Source: Cryptomeria japonica (Eukaryota > Streptophyta > Pinopsida > Cupressales > Cupressaceae). Taken from it: a stretch of 64,000 nucleotides of DNA. Below the pieces are notes generated by a model, which saw only the letters and a list, made by a program, of their open reading frames with translations, ran no database searches and was not told where the DNA came from. The position numbers and the translations under genes are program-made. Shown in pieces: positions 46,582 through 58,310 of the stretch (position 1 is its first letter; each line of letters begins with the position of its first letter). The stretch is taken from contig NC_081415.1 in NCBI RefSeq assembly GCF_030272615.1, positions 624,773,740 through 624,837,739 on the forward strand, written 5' to 3'.

Positions 46582-46797
46582 AAAACCAATCAGTGAGCAC
46601 AAGAACTATCCCAGGACCCAGAAACAACCAACCAAAAGTGATAACTGGGCGAAAAAGAATCCAAATGAACTTAAAATATAGAATGAAGCACATGAACTAG
46701 CCTGAAACCCAAAATAAGATCTGCCTTGAAGAATAAGCAACTACTAGTACCAACCAGTAAGAACATAGAAAATTGCATAAAGAACTAAACAATAACA
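46582..46797 (-). repeat. Truncated 3' LTR of the gypsy element
   Basis: Collinear with about 49,548-49,763 ('aaaaccaa', 'gataactg', 'ccaaatgaact', 'cataaagaac' blocks). The missing part corresponds to the first ~530 bp of the full LTR. Confidence 0.8.
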
Positions 46798-47199
46798 AAA
46801 CTAAAAGAAAATATTTTTTTATGATGTAGGATTGCTCATCGACCGGGGATGCTCCTGCATCAGACAACCAAGGCAGAAAAAGATGTTCCATGAGATACAA
46901 CTCATGAACATATAAAAGGATTCAGAATAAAGACCCCATGCCCATTTCTAATCCAAACATCTTCCTTATCTTCCAACCTCTTCTTTAGCTCATCTCGTAC
47001 CTCAACCGAATTCTCTAACCTCTGACCCTCTTTGTTTCTCTTCTCTTGCTTCAGATGTGCACATTATCTTTTTTTACTGCATTCTTTCTTCTGCAGATCT
47101 GATTTGGTTCTACCACAAGACTTCATCCAGTTTGTCATGATAAGCTTCCTGTCAACTGGTTCCATCTATCCATGAGGCTCAATAGTCAAATCCTTCTGC

Positions 47200-49000
47200 A
47201 TACTCATGTCACCCTATGGTATAACCTCTACAACTAGTTCTATCAGATCTTTCTTCAAACCCTCAGGTATAACCTCTGCATCCAGTTCTATCAAATCTTT
47301 CTTCAAACCTTCCAGCATAACATCTGCCACTAGTTTCTCAGTACTACAACTTTTCTCAAGACTTGGATTCTTCACCTCCTTCTCTTTCTCCTTCAAAGAA
47401 ATCAATGTAAACTTCTTCCCATCCTTCTCAATAGTTACTAGGTTTCTTCTATAGTCATAAATAGATCCTCTATCATACTACTAAGGTTTTTCCAACAAGG
47501 CATGACAAGCACTGATTGATACAACATCACACAAGACCTCATCCCTAAAGTTCCAAATATTAAAATTCACCAAACACTGCTCCTTTATCTATATCTTTCG
47601 ATCATCTTGTAACCAACTTACCTCATAAGGACAATGATGTTCAAGCCTTTTCAATCCAAGATTCACAACCATCTCCTCAGATACCAAATTGTCACTACTT
47701 CCACTATCTACAATAACCTTACAACACTTACCACCTGATTTACACACAATCAAGAAAAGACACTTCCTTTGAGTAGATCCGATATCCTTTCTCCTGAACA
47801 TAAGGGATTCTCCTTGCTTTGGTGCATTGTCAGATCTAGTACCATCACCTTTTGGTTCCTCATTTGCCACATAACTTCTTGCCATTCCCTATTTACATTC
47901 ATAGAATCTATGTCCGGTTTCTCCACACTTGTAACATTTGCTAGGAAATTCTCTACTGATACTGCTACTACCTTTCCTCTATATCTTTTTCTCTAGTTCT
48001 TTACTCCACTTATGTTTAGACTCATCTTCCTCAACCAGTGTCTTCATATTGTCACTCATCTGACTTTTGAATTTCTCCTTCCCTCTATTTGGTTGTCTTC
48101 TTCTCATCTTCTCCTCAGCCTTCAAAGCATATTGGTAAGCTTCCTCAACTTTGGAAACCATCAACATACTAATTTCATCATGAATGTCAAATGCAAGTCC
48201 ATTTATGTACCTCACCACCTTTTCTCTGTCCATCTCTCTATGTCCAAATCTAATCACCACTTTGAAGAATTCCTCAGGATATTCTTTCATAGTCATGTTC
48301 TTCTGTTTGAGGTTCTACAACTTCTTGAACAATTCCAGTTCATAGTCTCCTAGTATGAACTTGGCCTTCAATATTGTAACCATCTATCTCCACTAGATGA
48401 TCCTCAATTCACCATTCTCTACTCTATCTTTTTGTAATTCTCTCCACCATAAGGGAGCATGCCCTTTCAACTTAGTATGTACCAACTGGACTCTCGGTGG
48501 GTCCTTAACATCCTCAAACTCAAAGTAATCCTCCAACTCTACGATCTGATCGATCAAAACCTTCGGGTTCAATGCTTTGAAAATTCAGGAACTTCAACTT
48601 TATGAACTTTACTCGCTTGCGCCACTGCTCTGAGGAATATTTCTTCTCTTTCATCTTCCAATCCTTTAGCTTCCTCAAGCTTTTCATCGACTTCCTCATA
48701 ATCATCCTCAGAATCAGGGTTCCTCCACAAACTAGCCAAAACATTTTGGATTTCATTTCTCACTTCATTCTTGAAGTCTTCCATCATCCGCTCTACCCTT
48801 CGAGCATTTGTGCTTCTAGGCGTCATCTCCTCTTCCACTTTGGTGAACTGCCTCAACTCAGCGATTTGACTATCAGTTTCAATTGCCTCCCCTTGATGAT
48901 CTATTGAACAGACACATAGTTTGCCTCTAATCGGTGATCTATCCACCCAAAGGAATTCCTCAATGTTCACAAACAATTCTTCCATCACCTAGTCTATAAC
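47200..49000 (-). pseudogene. gag: Gypsy gag-protease region
   Basis: Minus-strand pieces in order. 48,569-48,988 starts MMEELFVNIEEF only ~15 bp after the primer site and contains RRVERMMEDFKNEVRNEIQN, then an acidic stretch. 47,979-48,296 has the gag retrotransposon motif (EEFFKVVIRFGHREMDREKV, RYINGL, then AYQYALKAEEKM). A stop-containing zinc-knuckle region near 47,900-47,940 follows. 47,589-47,885 has the protease active site VIVDSGSSDNLVSEEMV and continues LGLKRLEHHCPYEVSWLQD. The linker near 47,400-47,560 reads EVLCDVVSISACHALLEKP, as in gypsy polyproteins before RT. Frames change between gag pieces, so it is broken. Confidence 0.85.
47221..47330 (-). repeat. 48-bp tandem repeat after the protease linker
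   Basis: ATAACCTC/ATAACATC recur at 47,221, 47,269 and 47,317, an exact 48-bp period. On the minus strand it gives a 16-residue unit of the form EGLKKDLIEL-x-x-EVIP. Confidence 0.85.
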
Positions 49001-49002
49001 CA

Positions 49003-49014
49003 GCTTTGATACCA
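49003..49014 (-). promoter_or_regulatory. Primer binding site of the gypsy element
   Basis: The complement reads TGGTATCAAAGC, 2 bp inside the 5' LTR; an initiator tRNA-Met-type site. Confidence 0.8.
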
Positions 49015-49016
49015 CT

Positions 49017-49763
49017 TGATGCACTCATAACTAGTAAAACCCTCAAAGAGAATCAACCGGCTTATGCAAAAAGAGCAACACAATGAAAGAAACAAGAAAA
49101 CATAAGAAGATTACATAAATAGATCATATTAATGCCTTAGAGCTTTCGACAATCATCATATAATCATCAAAGAACATTTGTTAATTAACTGGTTACATGT
49201 AGGTTAACAACTAGATACAATCCAATCCAGGACTCTAAGAATCAACCAGATCACAAAATACGAATCTAAAACCTTATTCTCAATTCTACTTCCTCTACCC
49301 CTACAAATGATTACATAATATCATATTTATACCCACTAGAACATATCCAGGTTGGCCTCATAAGATTACATTTACCAATGCAGGAAAATGAAATGTGTAA
49401 ATAGGTCGGCCCTAAGAATTAAAAATCTTTCCAGAAAATAAAAACCACAAACTGCGATTTGGCAGGAAGGTTGGCCACATGCCAAAGAACATCGGACGAG
49501 ACCCAAAATAGATCCACATGCCAAGAATCACACCATTAATGAAGGAAAACCAACGGGTAAGAACAAGAATTGCCCCAAAACTGAGAAACAGTCAACCGGA
49601 AGCGATAACTGACTGGAAAAGAACCCAAATGAACTGAAAATCTGGAATTAAGCACTTGAACCATCCTAGAAACTGAAAATAAGATCTTCCACGAAGAACA
49701 AGAAACTACCAGTACTAACCAGTAATAACATAAAAAACTACATAAAGAACAAAACAAAGAACA
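49017..49763 (-). repeat. 5' LTR of the gypsy element (747 bp)
   Basis: Plus-strand TGATGCACTC...AAAGAACA. The left edge is set by the primer site, the right edge by the point where similarity to 46,797 stops. Confidence 0.75.
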
Positions 49764-50300
49764 AATCTTTGTTTTCTCCTATCTCCATTGATCTTGTTTG
49801 ATATATTTGCTCTCAGATTTTGTATTGTGCATAAGAGGTCAACAAAGAATAGATTGTGGTTGTGTAGATGCTTGATTGCATGAAGACTAATTCTTTTGAT
49901 AGGGTTGATAAGGATGAAATAATTCGCTGATATAGAAGACACCTTAGAAAATGGAGGGATGGGATTCAAGAGGTGAAGGGATAAATGACCAGGTAGGATT
50001 AAAGGGTAGGTACCAGACATAATAAAATATTAGAGAGGTGGTTAAAGGCCAATTAAGATGAATGTCAACTGTCATGGAGGGAAAAAGCTAATGAATTAAT
50101 TAAATAAATAAAAATCGATTTAAATAATAGAAGAAGTGGGACCAATCAATAAATAAAATATTTATTTAATTTAAGAAAAAGATAATTAAAATATATAAAA
50201 ATATTTATTTAAATGAGGAAATGCTAGAAGAGGATTAATGAATTAATTAAATAATTAAAATATTTATTTAATTAGGTTAGGACAATTTTAGGTGTCTACA
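49764..50300 (-). repeat. LTR end fragment of the TGTAGACACC family
   Basis: Ends ATTTTAGGTGTCTACA (50,300), as do the LTRs at 24,798 and 33,774, and shares their 'aattaattaaataa' character. Its left part was displaced or lost at the gypsy insertion at 49,763. No partner LTR was found. Confidence 0.65.
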
Positions 50301-53300
50301 GAGGGCATGCATGAAATCCTAGCAAGAAACATCAACCTTATGGGAGGCTTCAAGCCACGAAGTGCATAGAAAAGATATCATTTGTCAATTCTAGCATTTT
50401 CTTAAGGTTTAAAACCTCTACTATACAAGGGGTAATTTCTCCTATAATCAACATTATTGTAGTGGAGGTTAATTCATCATTGGGGTTGACTTAGGAAAAA
50501 TCCTATACAGCACAACATTTTCTCCTCTTTGTGTATAAAAAAGTGGCATAATTGTATAGAGCTAACTAAGACACATAGTTATAGATTTGAAATAGACAAA
50601 AACCTTGAGAATAATATAATTACCCATATAGTAAAATGATTTTTGAATTATTTTTGGGGAGAGAAGCCTAGAGAACCTCTTGATCTAATATCCAAAACCT
50701 CAACTTGCAAGACAATTCTAAGGAGTATGGTGTCTCGCTCCATAGACCGACTATTTTATGCCTCAGATTTCAATGATCAGTTACTTTATGAATTCTACTT
50801 CTAGATCTATCCTTTTGAGATGATTTCTAGTTATGTATCTATTTGTGTATGATAAATATTGCCTATTTTTCATCATTTCTTATCTTAATCATATCCAACC
50901 ATGTCAAGTAAAAAAGTGGAACAATTGATCATGGTGCTAAGATATCATAGGGAACTAAAGTTGGGCCTAATTGATTGTTCCCTAATGAGATTATATTACA
51001 AGTAAGAAATGGTTCCTAGTTTCCACTTTTAAGCTAGAGATAGCCATTCTCTCACTATTTTAGAGACATTTCTAAAATTTCTTATCTTCTTTAAGGAGAC
51101 TATTAGACTAAACAAAAACATGAAATGCTTACTTAGTATATCTTGACATAATTTTGAACCTATAACTTCTCCTAGACTAAATAACCCTAAATAAAATTAG
51201 TGTTTTTGGTTGATGTTGATTACTCATGCACCTAGATGCTCTTATATCTTCTATGTATGAGTTACTTTTTATTTTAGAGAATATTTTTAATATTGTATTG
51301 ATACCATATTTGTGGTGTAGTGTCATTTAAAAATTTACATTTTATCATTCTTAAGTCTATATATTAACCTTATGGTATAGAGGTGGTATCGTTATTTTAT
51401 ACTTTACCACACTCTACTAAAATTCTATTTGATTAAATAAAAAGGTATGGTTTGTATTTATTTACTTGTTTCTATTAAATTAGTGCAAGATAAACATCTC
51501 TTTGGTGGTGGATATTTTAAACCTATTTTCTCCATTTATATCATGAGCTATGTATTTTATTTTTTATTATTGTTTTATATTTTTCATCCATGATATGTTT
51601 CTAATTAACTTAATTATATTTTGCACACTTCTTTCCTACACAATTAGTATTGTTATTCACCAAATTTTTAATACTCCTCTTCCCTCTACACCTTATTCTA
51701 AACACTTTACATGAACCAAGACTATATTAATATGCTTCTATATTCTCTCTCCTCTACTCTTCAAGACTCAAATGTAATTTTTGACACCATCTAACATAAT
51801 CCTAGTAAGGGGGTCTAGTAGAAGACTACATAGAAATCCAACCTTATTATAAATCACAAATATCTTAATATCAAAACAACAATATGAAACAAAAGAAAAT
51901 TAATATATTACTTTCCATAATTATATATATCACATCAAAATAACTACCTCTAGGAATTATAGTAGAGCTATAATCTAGTCTTAAAATTTTAAACAAATCA
52001 TGCACTAAACAAGATTGTGACTATAATTATCAAATTTATAGAGTCTAGTTATCTTCAATATATCTTCTCCTAATAGTTGAACCTTCACTTATAATTTTCT
52101 TTTGTACTCAATATTTGCCTTCTTTTCTTATTGGAGATTGATGTACTAAGTTAGAACCCAAAAGTTATCACATATTCCTCCATGCAATTAGAATAAAGAT
52201 CATGGGGAGATATTAAATTATTTCTCTATGAATTTCACCTTGGAATTAAACACATATCTATAAAATATTAAGTGTTCTCTATTTGTTATGTATCAAGCTA
52301 TATGATTCCAAGACCAATGTAAATCTAAATATGGACATCGCTAAGACTAATTATGCGAATAGTAACATTATATATTAGAACAAATCCCAAAACATAATGC
52401 ACACCTAAGAAACATTTTATTACTAATTAATTTGAGAAGACATCTTGTATAAATAACATGAAATACAAATCGATACATGAGCATTCTCTACATAATTTTA
52501 TCTTCTATAGAAAATTCTCACAACAACCTAATGCATTTAAGTTACCACACAAATGATTCTACCTATAATTTGAAATGCTAAAAATGATAATTGTCTACCA
52601 TTTGCAAGAAAGAAAAAGGTTGCTACTATACTAAGAACTCTTCAAAAGGTAAAATTGCATAATGAAAATATATTTTGTTGGTGCAAGATTTCTTCTAATC
52701 GTAGATACTTATACATGATTCCCATAAGAAAATTTACATAATGATGGGTATGAAAGGTGGTGTACATAAATCCAATATTTAAAACCGGCTAAACATCCAA
52801 CACAAGAAAGGGAGTACTAGTACATTTATTAGTCATTTAAACCAACCTTTAATTATATCTAATGGTATGAGATTTAATAGAAATGAGATATCAAATTTAA
52901 CCCATTTGTATCTCAAAGTTTCTAACTTTCCTCACATACATTATAAGTAGTGGCCATGAAAGAGATTTGTGAAAACCATCTAGAAAATGGATTCCTATCA
53001 CACATAGGTCACAATTGTATTCCTATTGACGATTGTAAGGAGAATATGTAGGAATCTTACTATAGTCCTTCAAAATTTCACTTTTAAATAAGAGTTAGTA
53101 GAAATTTGATAGAACAGATTGTATTAGCCAAAATAATGTGATTGTAAAGATTACAACTTTCTTAATATATGCCATTGAAAAATTAGCCAATTAAAAAAAA
53201 AATTTGTGTACCCTTACCAATTCATAACAACCCTATAATCTATTTCCTTATATTTCACGTCACATCTCCGTAAGGGTAGAAATAACCATGATAATATATT

Positions 53301-54020
53301 TTGTGATTGATGGGTTCCTAATGCCTATTTTAATGGCTTGCAATAAGGGGTTTATATAAATGACACTATAAGATATTTTTTTAAAAGTGTACAAGACCAT
53401 TTTGGCCTACCATAGGCCATTGTATAAGATAAAAATAGTAGGCTTTTAAGTTATTTTTTGTCTTCCTTATTATTTATGATAAACACAAAATGCACAATAT
53501 ACCATCCACAAATAGATGCATAAACAAAGGTTATCAATAACAAGATTATGCAACATAACACATGCCACAATTAGACAAGTTATTGATGATGTAACCTACT
53601 AGAATATGTATTCACTACCATACATTTTTATGGGTCATGTGATCTTGTTTACAACTACCATGCTGGTTGGAAAAATGAAAACTAACTATTTCTTAAGCAC
53701 ACTACCTACTATTAAATATTAGATGGTTCAATAGCCAAAATAGTTTATTGCTAATAAAAAAGAGAGTTATTTCCCATTTTTAAGCATAGATAATGTATAA
53801 ATTTACTTTTTTTTAGAATGCAAGAATTGAGTAGCCCCCTTATGAACTGCAATGCCTCTAGTAAACTTTTTAACGTGACCAATGATACTCACGCAACACA
53901 TCCTCTAGTAGCATGTGGGTTGTGGGGAAAGTAGACCTCATGACCTCATGCCTTACCACTAGTAGCTATTGCTAATCAAAACAGGCCCATAAGTTGCAAA
54001 AAATTACTATTAACATCAAA
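50301..54020. other. Long AT-rich stretch, no gene recognised
   Basis: No frame longer than about 60 codons and no recognisable motif on either strand across 3.7 kb. No repeat partner was found in the window. It is probably very old transposon or intergenic DNA. Confidence 0.45.
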
Positions 54021-54260
54021 GGGTTGTAGTTCATTTGGTTGAGCATAATTGAAAAGGGTGGTGATATGTTCTTTGATTATGTCATCCAACAAGGTTCAAA
54101 TCCCTCAATGACGCAATTAATAAGAGATCAGACAAAAGATCATGTGAGGTGAATTTGGGAGAATATCTAGCCTCACTCACTTTAATCCAAAAGAAGTAAA
54201 TTATATGTGTAACCTAGACTTGTGCTCTCAAGACAAATAAGTTGCAAAATCACCTAAAAT
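54021..54260 (+). mobile_element. Candidate tRNA-derived SINE
   Basis: GGGTTGTAGTTCATTTGGTTGAGC (54,021) contains a good RNA polymerase III box A, and GGTTCAAATCC (54,093-54,103) is a perfect box B. The boxes start about 66 bp apart, longer than in a tRNA, and no anticodon arm folds obviously, so this is not a tRNA gene. A ~150-bp body follows and ends in an A/T-rich tail near 54,260. Clear target site duplications are not visible. A decayed tRNA pseudogene is the alternative. Confidence 0.5.
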
Positions 54261-54379
54261 AAACATAAAACAATTTTTAAAAACAATTAACCATTCACCA
54301 TTAAACAATTTGTTATTTAACTAAAAAGGTTTTTTTTTAATGTGAGAATTATTGAAAAAATGAAATGATTCTTTCCTCC

Positions 54380-55080
54380 GAAAACAATTATCTTTGACGA
54401 CCGGGTCTACTTTTTACTATTTATATTTAAGAAACCGGGCAAACTCGCCAACAATCTTTGTAAGGAAAAGTCTCTTGAAATCGAAAGTTTATCCAGCCAA
54501 GTACGTTGATGACGAATCGTAATGTGTTTTAACCTCGTCCAAAACAGCCCAAGAATCAAACCCTCGATCTCAGATAATATCAGCAAATCCTAATTAACTT
54601 ACTTGAATGGCATGAGTATAAGAATAGGTATATGGAATTGTAAGTTTTCCCAAATAGGAAATATAGAGCCTAGCCTATATATTGCCATTAATTTGTATTG
54701 TGGGGTACGTACCAGCTGAATCCATTTTAACTGCAACTACGTAATCTTGACAGAGATAGACAAGCCAGTCGAAAAGGAAAACAAACAATCCAAATTCAGC
54801 GTAAAGTTGAAAAGAGGCTGACTATGGTAAAATGCCAATTAATTAGGGAAGTTGCTCGCAGCTGTATATTTTACCAGTCCATCTGTACGTCTCTCTAAAA
54901 GTTTGTCATATAGGAGAGTAGAATGCATATAAATCCACCACTAAAGAGCAGATATAGTGTACTGTGGGCTTTTCTGGCAGTTAATGATGATGACATTGTC
55001 AAGAAGATGGGTGACATCATTACTCATACTTATGTACAGTCCAGTGCCTGTTTTTTAAAAGAACCAAACAATCTACAGCT
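54380..55080. other. Less AT-biased island, no gene resolved
   Basis: This 700-bp stretch has fewer homopolymers than its surroundings and no repeat partner in the window. It includes a TATA-like 'cctatatattgcc' near 54,675. It may be low-copy host sequence such as a promoter or non-coding transcript, but there is no open frame. Confidence 0.3.
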
Positions 55081-55371
55081 CATAGTGTTAGATTAAGTAT
55101 TTGGAATAAGTTTTTCTCTTCATCGATCTATGTTTTCTTCTCTTATTAATCTAGTGTCAGAACGTTAACTTTTACTTGGTGTTGATCACAGATTTTACAA
55201 TGGACATGAATTCTGAAGTTATATTCTAAAGCTAAATCATATAATTCCTATTACACAGAAATATCTCTGCACATATTCTTGTCCTTCTTCGCTCTCTTTT
55301 CAATTGAAAATCGTTATGTGCTTCAAATTCTTCTAAATAATATAATAGGAATCTTATTATAGCAGTGCTAA

Positions 55372-56260
55372 CTATGAACAATCTCGTTAAAAGGGGCTTC
55401 AATTTGGTTAATAGATGTATTTTGTGTGTGGGCCAATTAATCTTACACTATAAGTTCACTAGAGAATTTTGGGATGATATGTTGTCTTCGTTTCAAGTTA
55501 ATTAGGTTAACTCCATAAACACAAGAAGCTTTATTGAAATTTAAAGAGGTAATACCTCTTATAAACATCCTGTAATGAAAAAACTATGGAACCAAATTCT
55601 CCCCACCTCCCATAAAGCATCAAGAACATCAAGAAGTTTCTCAACCCCCTACCAATATATATTTACCTATCAGATTGAATTGGGGAATCACTTGTCAAAG
55701 TCAGTAAGATAATTCTAAGAGATCATATTCAATGCAGAAATCCAAAAAAGGGATGGGTCAAATTAAACTTTGATGCATGTAGCAAAGGTAATCTTAGAGT
55801 TACAAAAGCATGGGGTATAGTAAGAGATGACAAAGGATAAATGATAGAGGGTTATGCTAAACAAGTTGGGATCAAGACAAATAATGAAACAGAGGTGTTT
55901 TTTGAGTGGTGGAAAATCAAATGGGTCCTTGCGCATGGTTTTCAAAAAGTGATAATTGAAAGTGATTCCAATATTGTGATTGATCTCATAAAATCTTCCT
56001 ACACTTGCCATGTAAAATAAGAAACCTCATTGAAGATATTAGAGAACTCCTTACCTTGTTAGCATAACGTAGAATTCAAAATATGTATAGGGAAGGAGAT
56101 AAGTTAGTTGATGCTCTAGCCATTGAAGGCTTACAATATTTTGAATGGAACTATTGGGAGAATGAGAGGAATATACCCCCTCCAAAAAGGAATATTCAGA
56201 TCAATCATAGGCAAGTGATTTTAATTATTCATGCAAGGAACTAAATTGATAAATATTTTT
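55372..56260 (+). pseudogene. LINE tail with zf-RVT and RNase H (third LINE remnant)
   Basis: Plus strand: LVKRGFNLVNRCILC (55,384-55,428) matches the zinc-binding region after LINE RT, followed by YKFTREFWDDMLSSF. About 55,727 onward reads NPKKGWVKLNFDACSKGN and GIVRDDKG, then IIESDSNIVIDLIKS (near 55,945) and, after a frame change, MYREGDKLVDALA (near 56,081). These are the ordered RNase H signatures of plant LINEs. Several stops and at least two frame changes make it non-functional. Confidence 0.82.
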
Positions 56261-56599
56261 GGGGAGTACCTTTGTGACCTGGGTAATGATGATGCATAGC
56301 AAGGTGTTTAGTCATTATGAAAATATGGTCACTAAGCCTAGATGGACACATTGAATGGAAAAATATTGGCAACACGTGAGAAAAGATGGAGGCATGTATA
56401 ATCATGAATTCAAAGGCAATACTAATATCTTTCTAAAAATACTATGGGGACAAATAATGAAGTATTGATCTACAATCCCGATGAAATTATAGCGACCTAG
56501 CTGATACAAATATTCCAAATCGATAGCATAAAAATGGAAATAAAGAGATGAATAAGGGTATGGATAAATTTAATTAATGTCTATCTCTTTCATGTGGTA
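56261..56599. other. AT-rich spacer after the LINE tail
   Basis: No motif is recognised. It links the LINE tail to copy 2 of the unclassified repeat. Confidence 0.4.
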
Positions 56600-58310
56600 A
56601 ATATGGAGGGATTTTAAAAGTGGTCTATTTGATTAATACTAAAGTTATTTTGAAAATCATAGCTAAAAGGGCATTTTATTGTCTTTCTTCTCTAGGTCCT
56701 AGGTTTCCTCTTGTTACTTTGTCTGTGAATAGTAGGAGAGCCTTAATGGGGGCACAAACACTGAGAGTTGAGCCGACTTCTTTCATTTTCCTCAAGAAAA
56801 ATACTAAGGTCCAAGATATTTTTTTAAGTGATGGGATTACCTCATTCTTTAGAGACATAAAAATAGAATATGAGGATTTCTTATTCCAATTTATCAATAG
56901 TAGAAGGGATGAAAGAGTGTATGTGGTAAGCATAAAAATCAAGATCTCAAATGAACTTGTCACATAGGTCATTGAGTTAAGTTTTGAAGGAGAGAAGGTC
57001 ACTCACTTCAACCAGAAACAAGCATATGAAGTCTACATTAAAATGTTCCTAGAGAAGGGTTAAAAAATCAAGCCCCACTAGAATGGGTTTAGTAAGAACT
57101 CTAAGGTTCCTCCTTGGCAAGTATTGAGCTATTATCCAATTAAGGAGTTTACCCCCCATTAAACCAAGGCTTTCTCTATGCTATTTACAATTTTTTTTAG
57201 AAACTACTCCTTTGAATCCCACTCCTTCCTAGGATGTGTTACCCTTGGGTCATGACCCTAACCATTCCTAGAGTGGAGAAAATAAAATTTTCCTTTTTTG
57301 AGGTTGTGTCGTCTTTGTCCAAATTCATCTCATTGAAAAGAAATATCCTTTATTTTTCCCCCAAAAAATAAAAAATCCAAGAGTATATATGATACCCCTC
57401 CTTTAATTATGAAATATAGCCCAAATACCGTACCTTATAAATGAAAAAAGGTTCTTAATTCCTGAAGTAATAGAAAAAAAAATAATATGGGTAAAGGAAA
57501 AGTTTTTTAAATTCTACATTAAAATATCCTAGTTGCCTCATCCCATCCCTCAAACCATTGATATTCTGGATGGGAAATATGTTAAGTAAATTATTAAAAC
57601 CTCCTTAGGAAATAAGAGGTCTATTATAATCTACTCTTACAACAATGGCTAAAAATGTTTCTAGACTTGGGAAAAGCTTCTTGAAGAAGAAGAGGAGGCC
57701 CAATTTTATTATTCAACCGCTAATGAAGAAGTTATTGAGGACATTGAGAAAATTCTAAAGTCCAACCGCTAAACATAAAGACCTTGTGGCTAGGGTGGAA
57801 GTTTTATAATTCCCATAGAATTTAATTGGATGTGAGAAGAACATGGAAAGACTATACAACTTGGAGTAAGCCATAGAACAGTTACTAAAAATCAACAATA
57901 ATAGATCATGCATAAAACTATGATCGAGACAATCACTACAAGGAGTAAAGTTGACATAAGAGTAAAGAAGAATGGTCGAAAAAATAGGGATGAAGATAGG
58001 AAGAAAGAAAGAAAACTACGACTTCCATAGTTTGGGAGGCGACTCTAGAGAAAATGTTTGATGTTTAGAACTACATCTTTTAGAGTTTGTTATGTTTTTA
58101 TTGATACTCTATTTTTTTTTGTTACTATTGTGTTTTGATATGTTGTCTTTGCACTTTTTTTTAAATAATTTTTTTGAATGTATTGTTAATAGTTAATTAT
58201 TATGCATAGTGTTTCTTGATGGATTGCCCTCCAAGCCTTTGGTTTTGATAGTTTTTTATTCCACTTTGTAATGGTTGGGGGACCTTCTCTCACTTATCTC
58301 AATAAAAAAA
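56600..58310 (+). repeat. Unclassified dispersed repeat, copy 2
   Basis: The diverged partner of 34,990-36,900. The best-preserved part is a 115-codon open frame at 56,620-56,967 with KRAFYCLSSLGPRFPLVTLS, an IFLSDGITSFFRDIKIEYED segment and a basic/acidic end. The frame continues past a stop as VIELSFEGEKVTHFNQKQAYE near 56,975. The 3' end has 'tttgtaatggttgggggacc' and an A-rich run near 58,305, which would suit a LINE-like terminus. Function unknown. Confidence 0.55.

Larger units (their letters stand above)
46582..49763 (-). mobile_element. Non-autonomous Ty3/gypsy element (gag and protease only)
   Basis: 46,582-46,797 matches the last ~215 bp of a complete LTR at 49,017-49,763. On the minus strand a primer site, gag and a retropepsin-type protease follow the 5' LTR. 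The internal region is only 2.2 kb, and after the protease the linker that normally leads into RT is followed by a Lys/Glu-rich tail. No RT, RNase H or integrase motif is present. The 3' LTR is truncated where it meets the copia LTR at 46,581. Confidence 0.82.

Noticed and set aside
52680-53460. Degenerate retroelement pol
   Set aside because: Isolated phrases looked coding-like on either strand, but no ordered set of motifs could be read.
54021-54110. Functional tRNA gene
   Set aside because: Boxes A and B are good, but the spacing is about 20 bp too long and no acceptor or anticodon stem pairs properly.
54747-54770. Possible miR156/157 gene (TTGACAGAGATAGACAAGCC)
   Set aside because: Only about 15 of 21 positions agree with miR157 with one gap, and no star-strand sequence lies within a normal precursor distance; the nearest partial complement is over 200 bp away.
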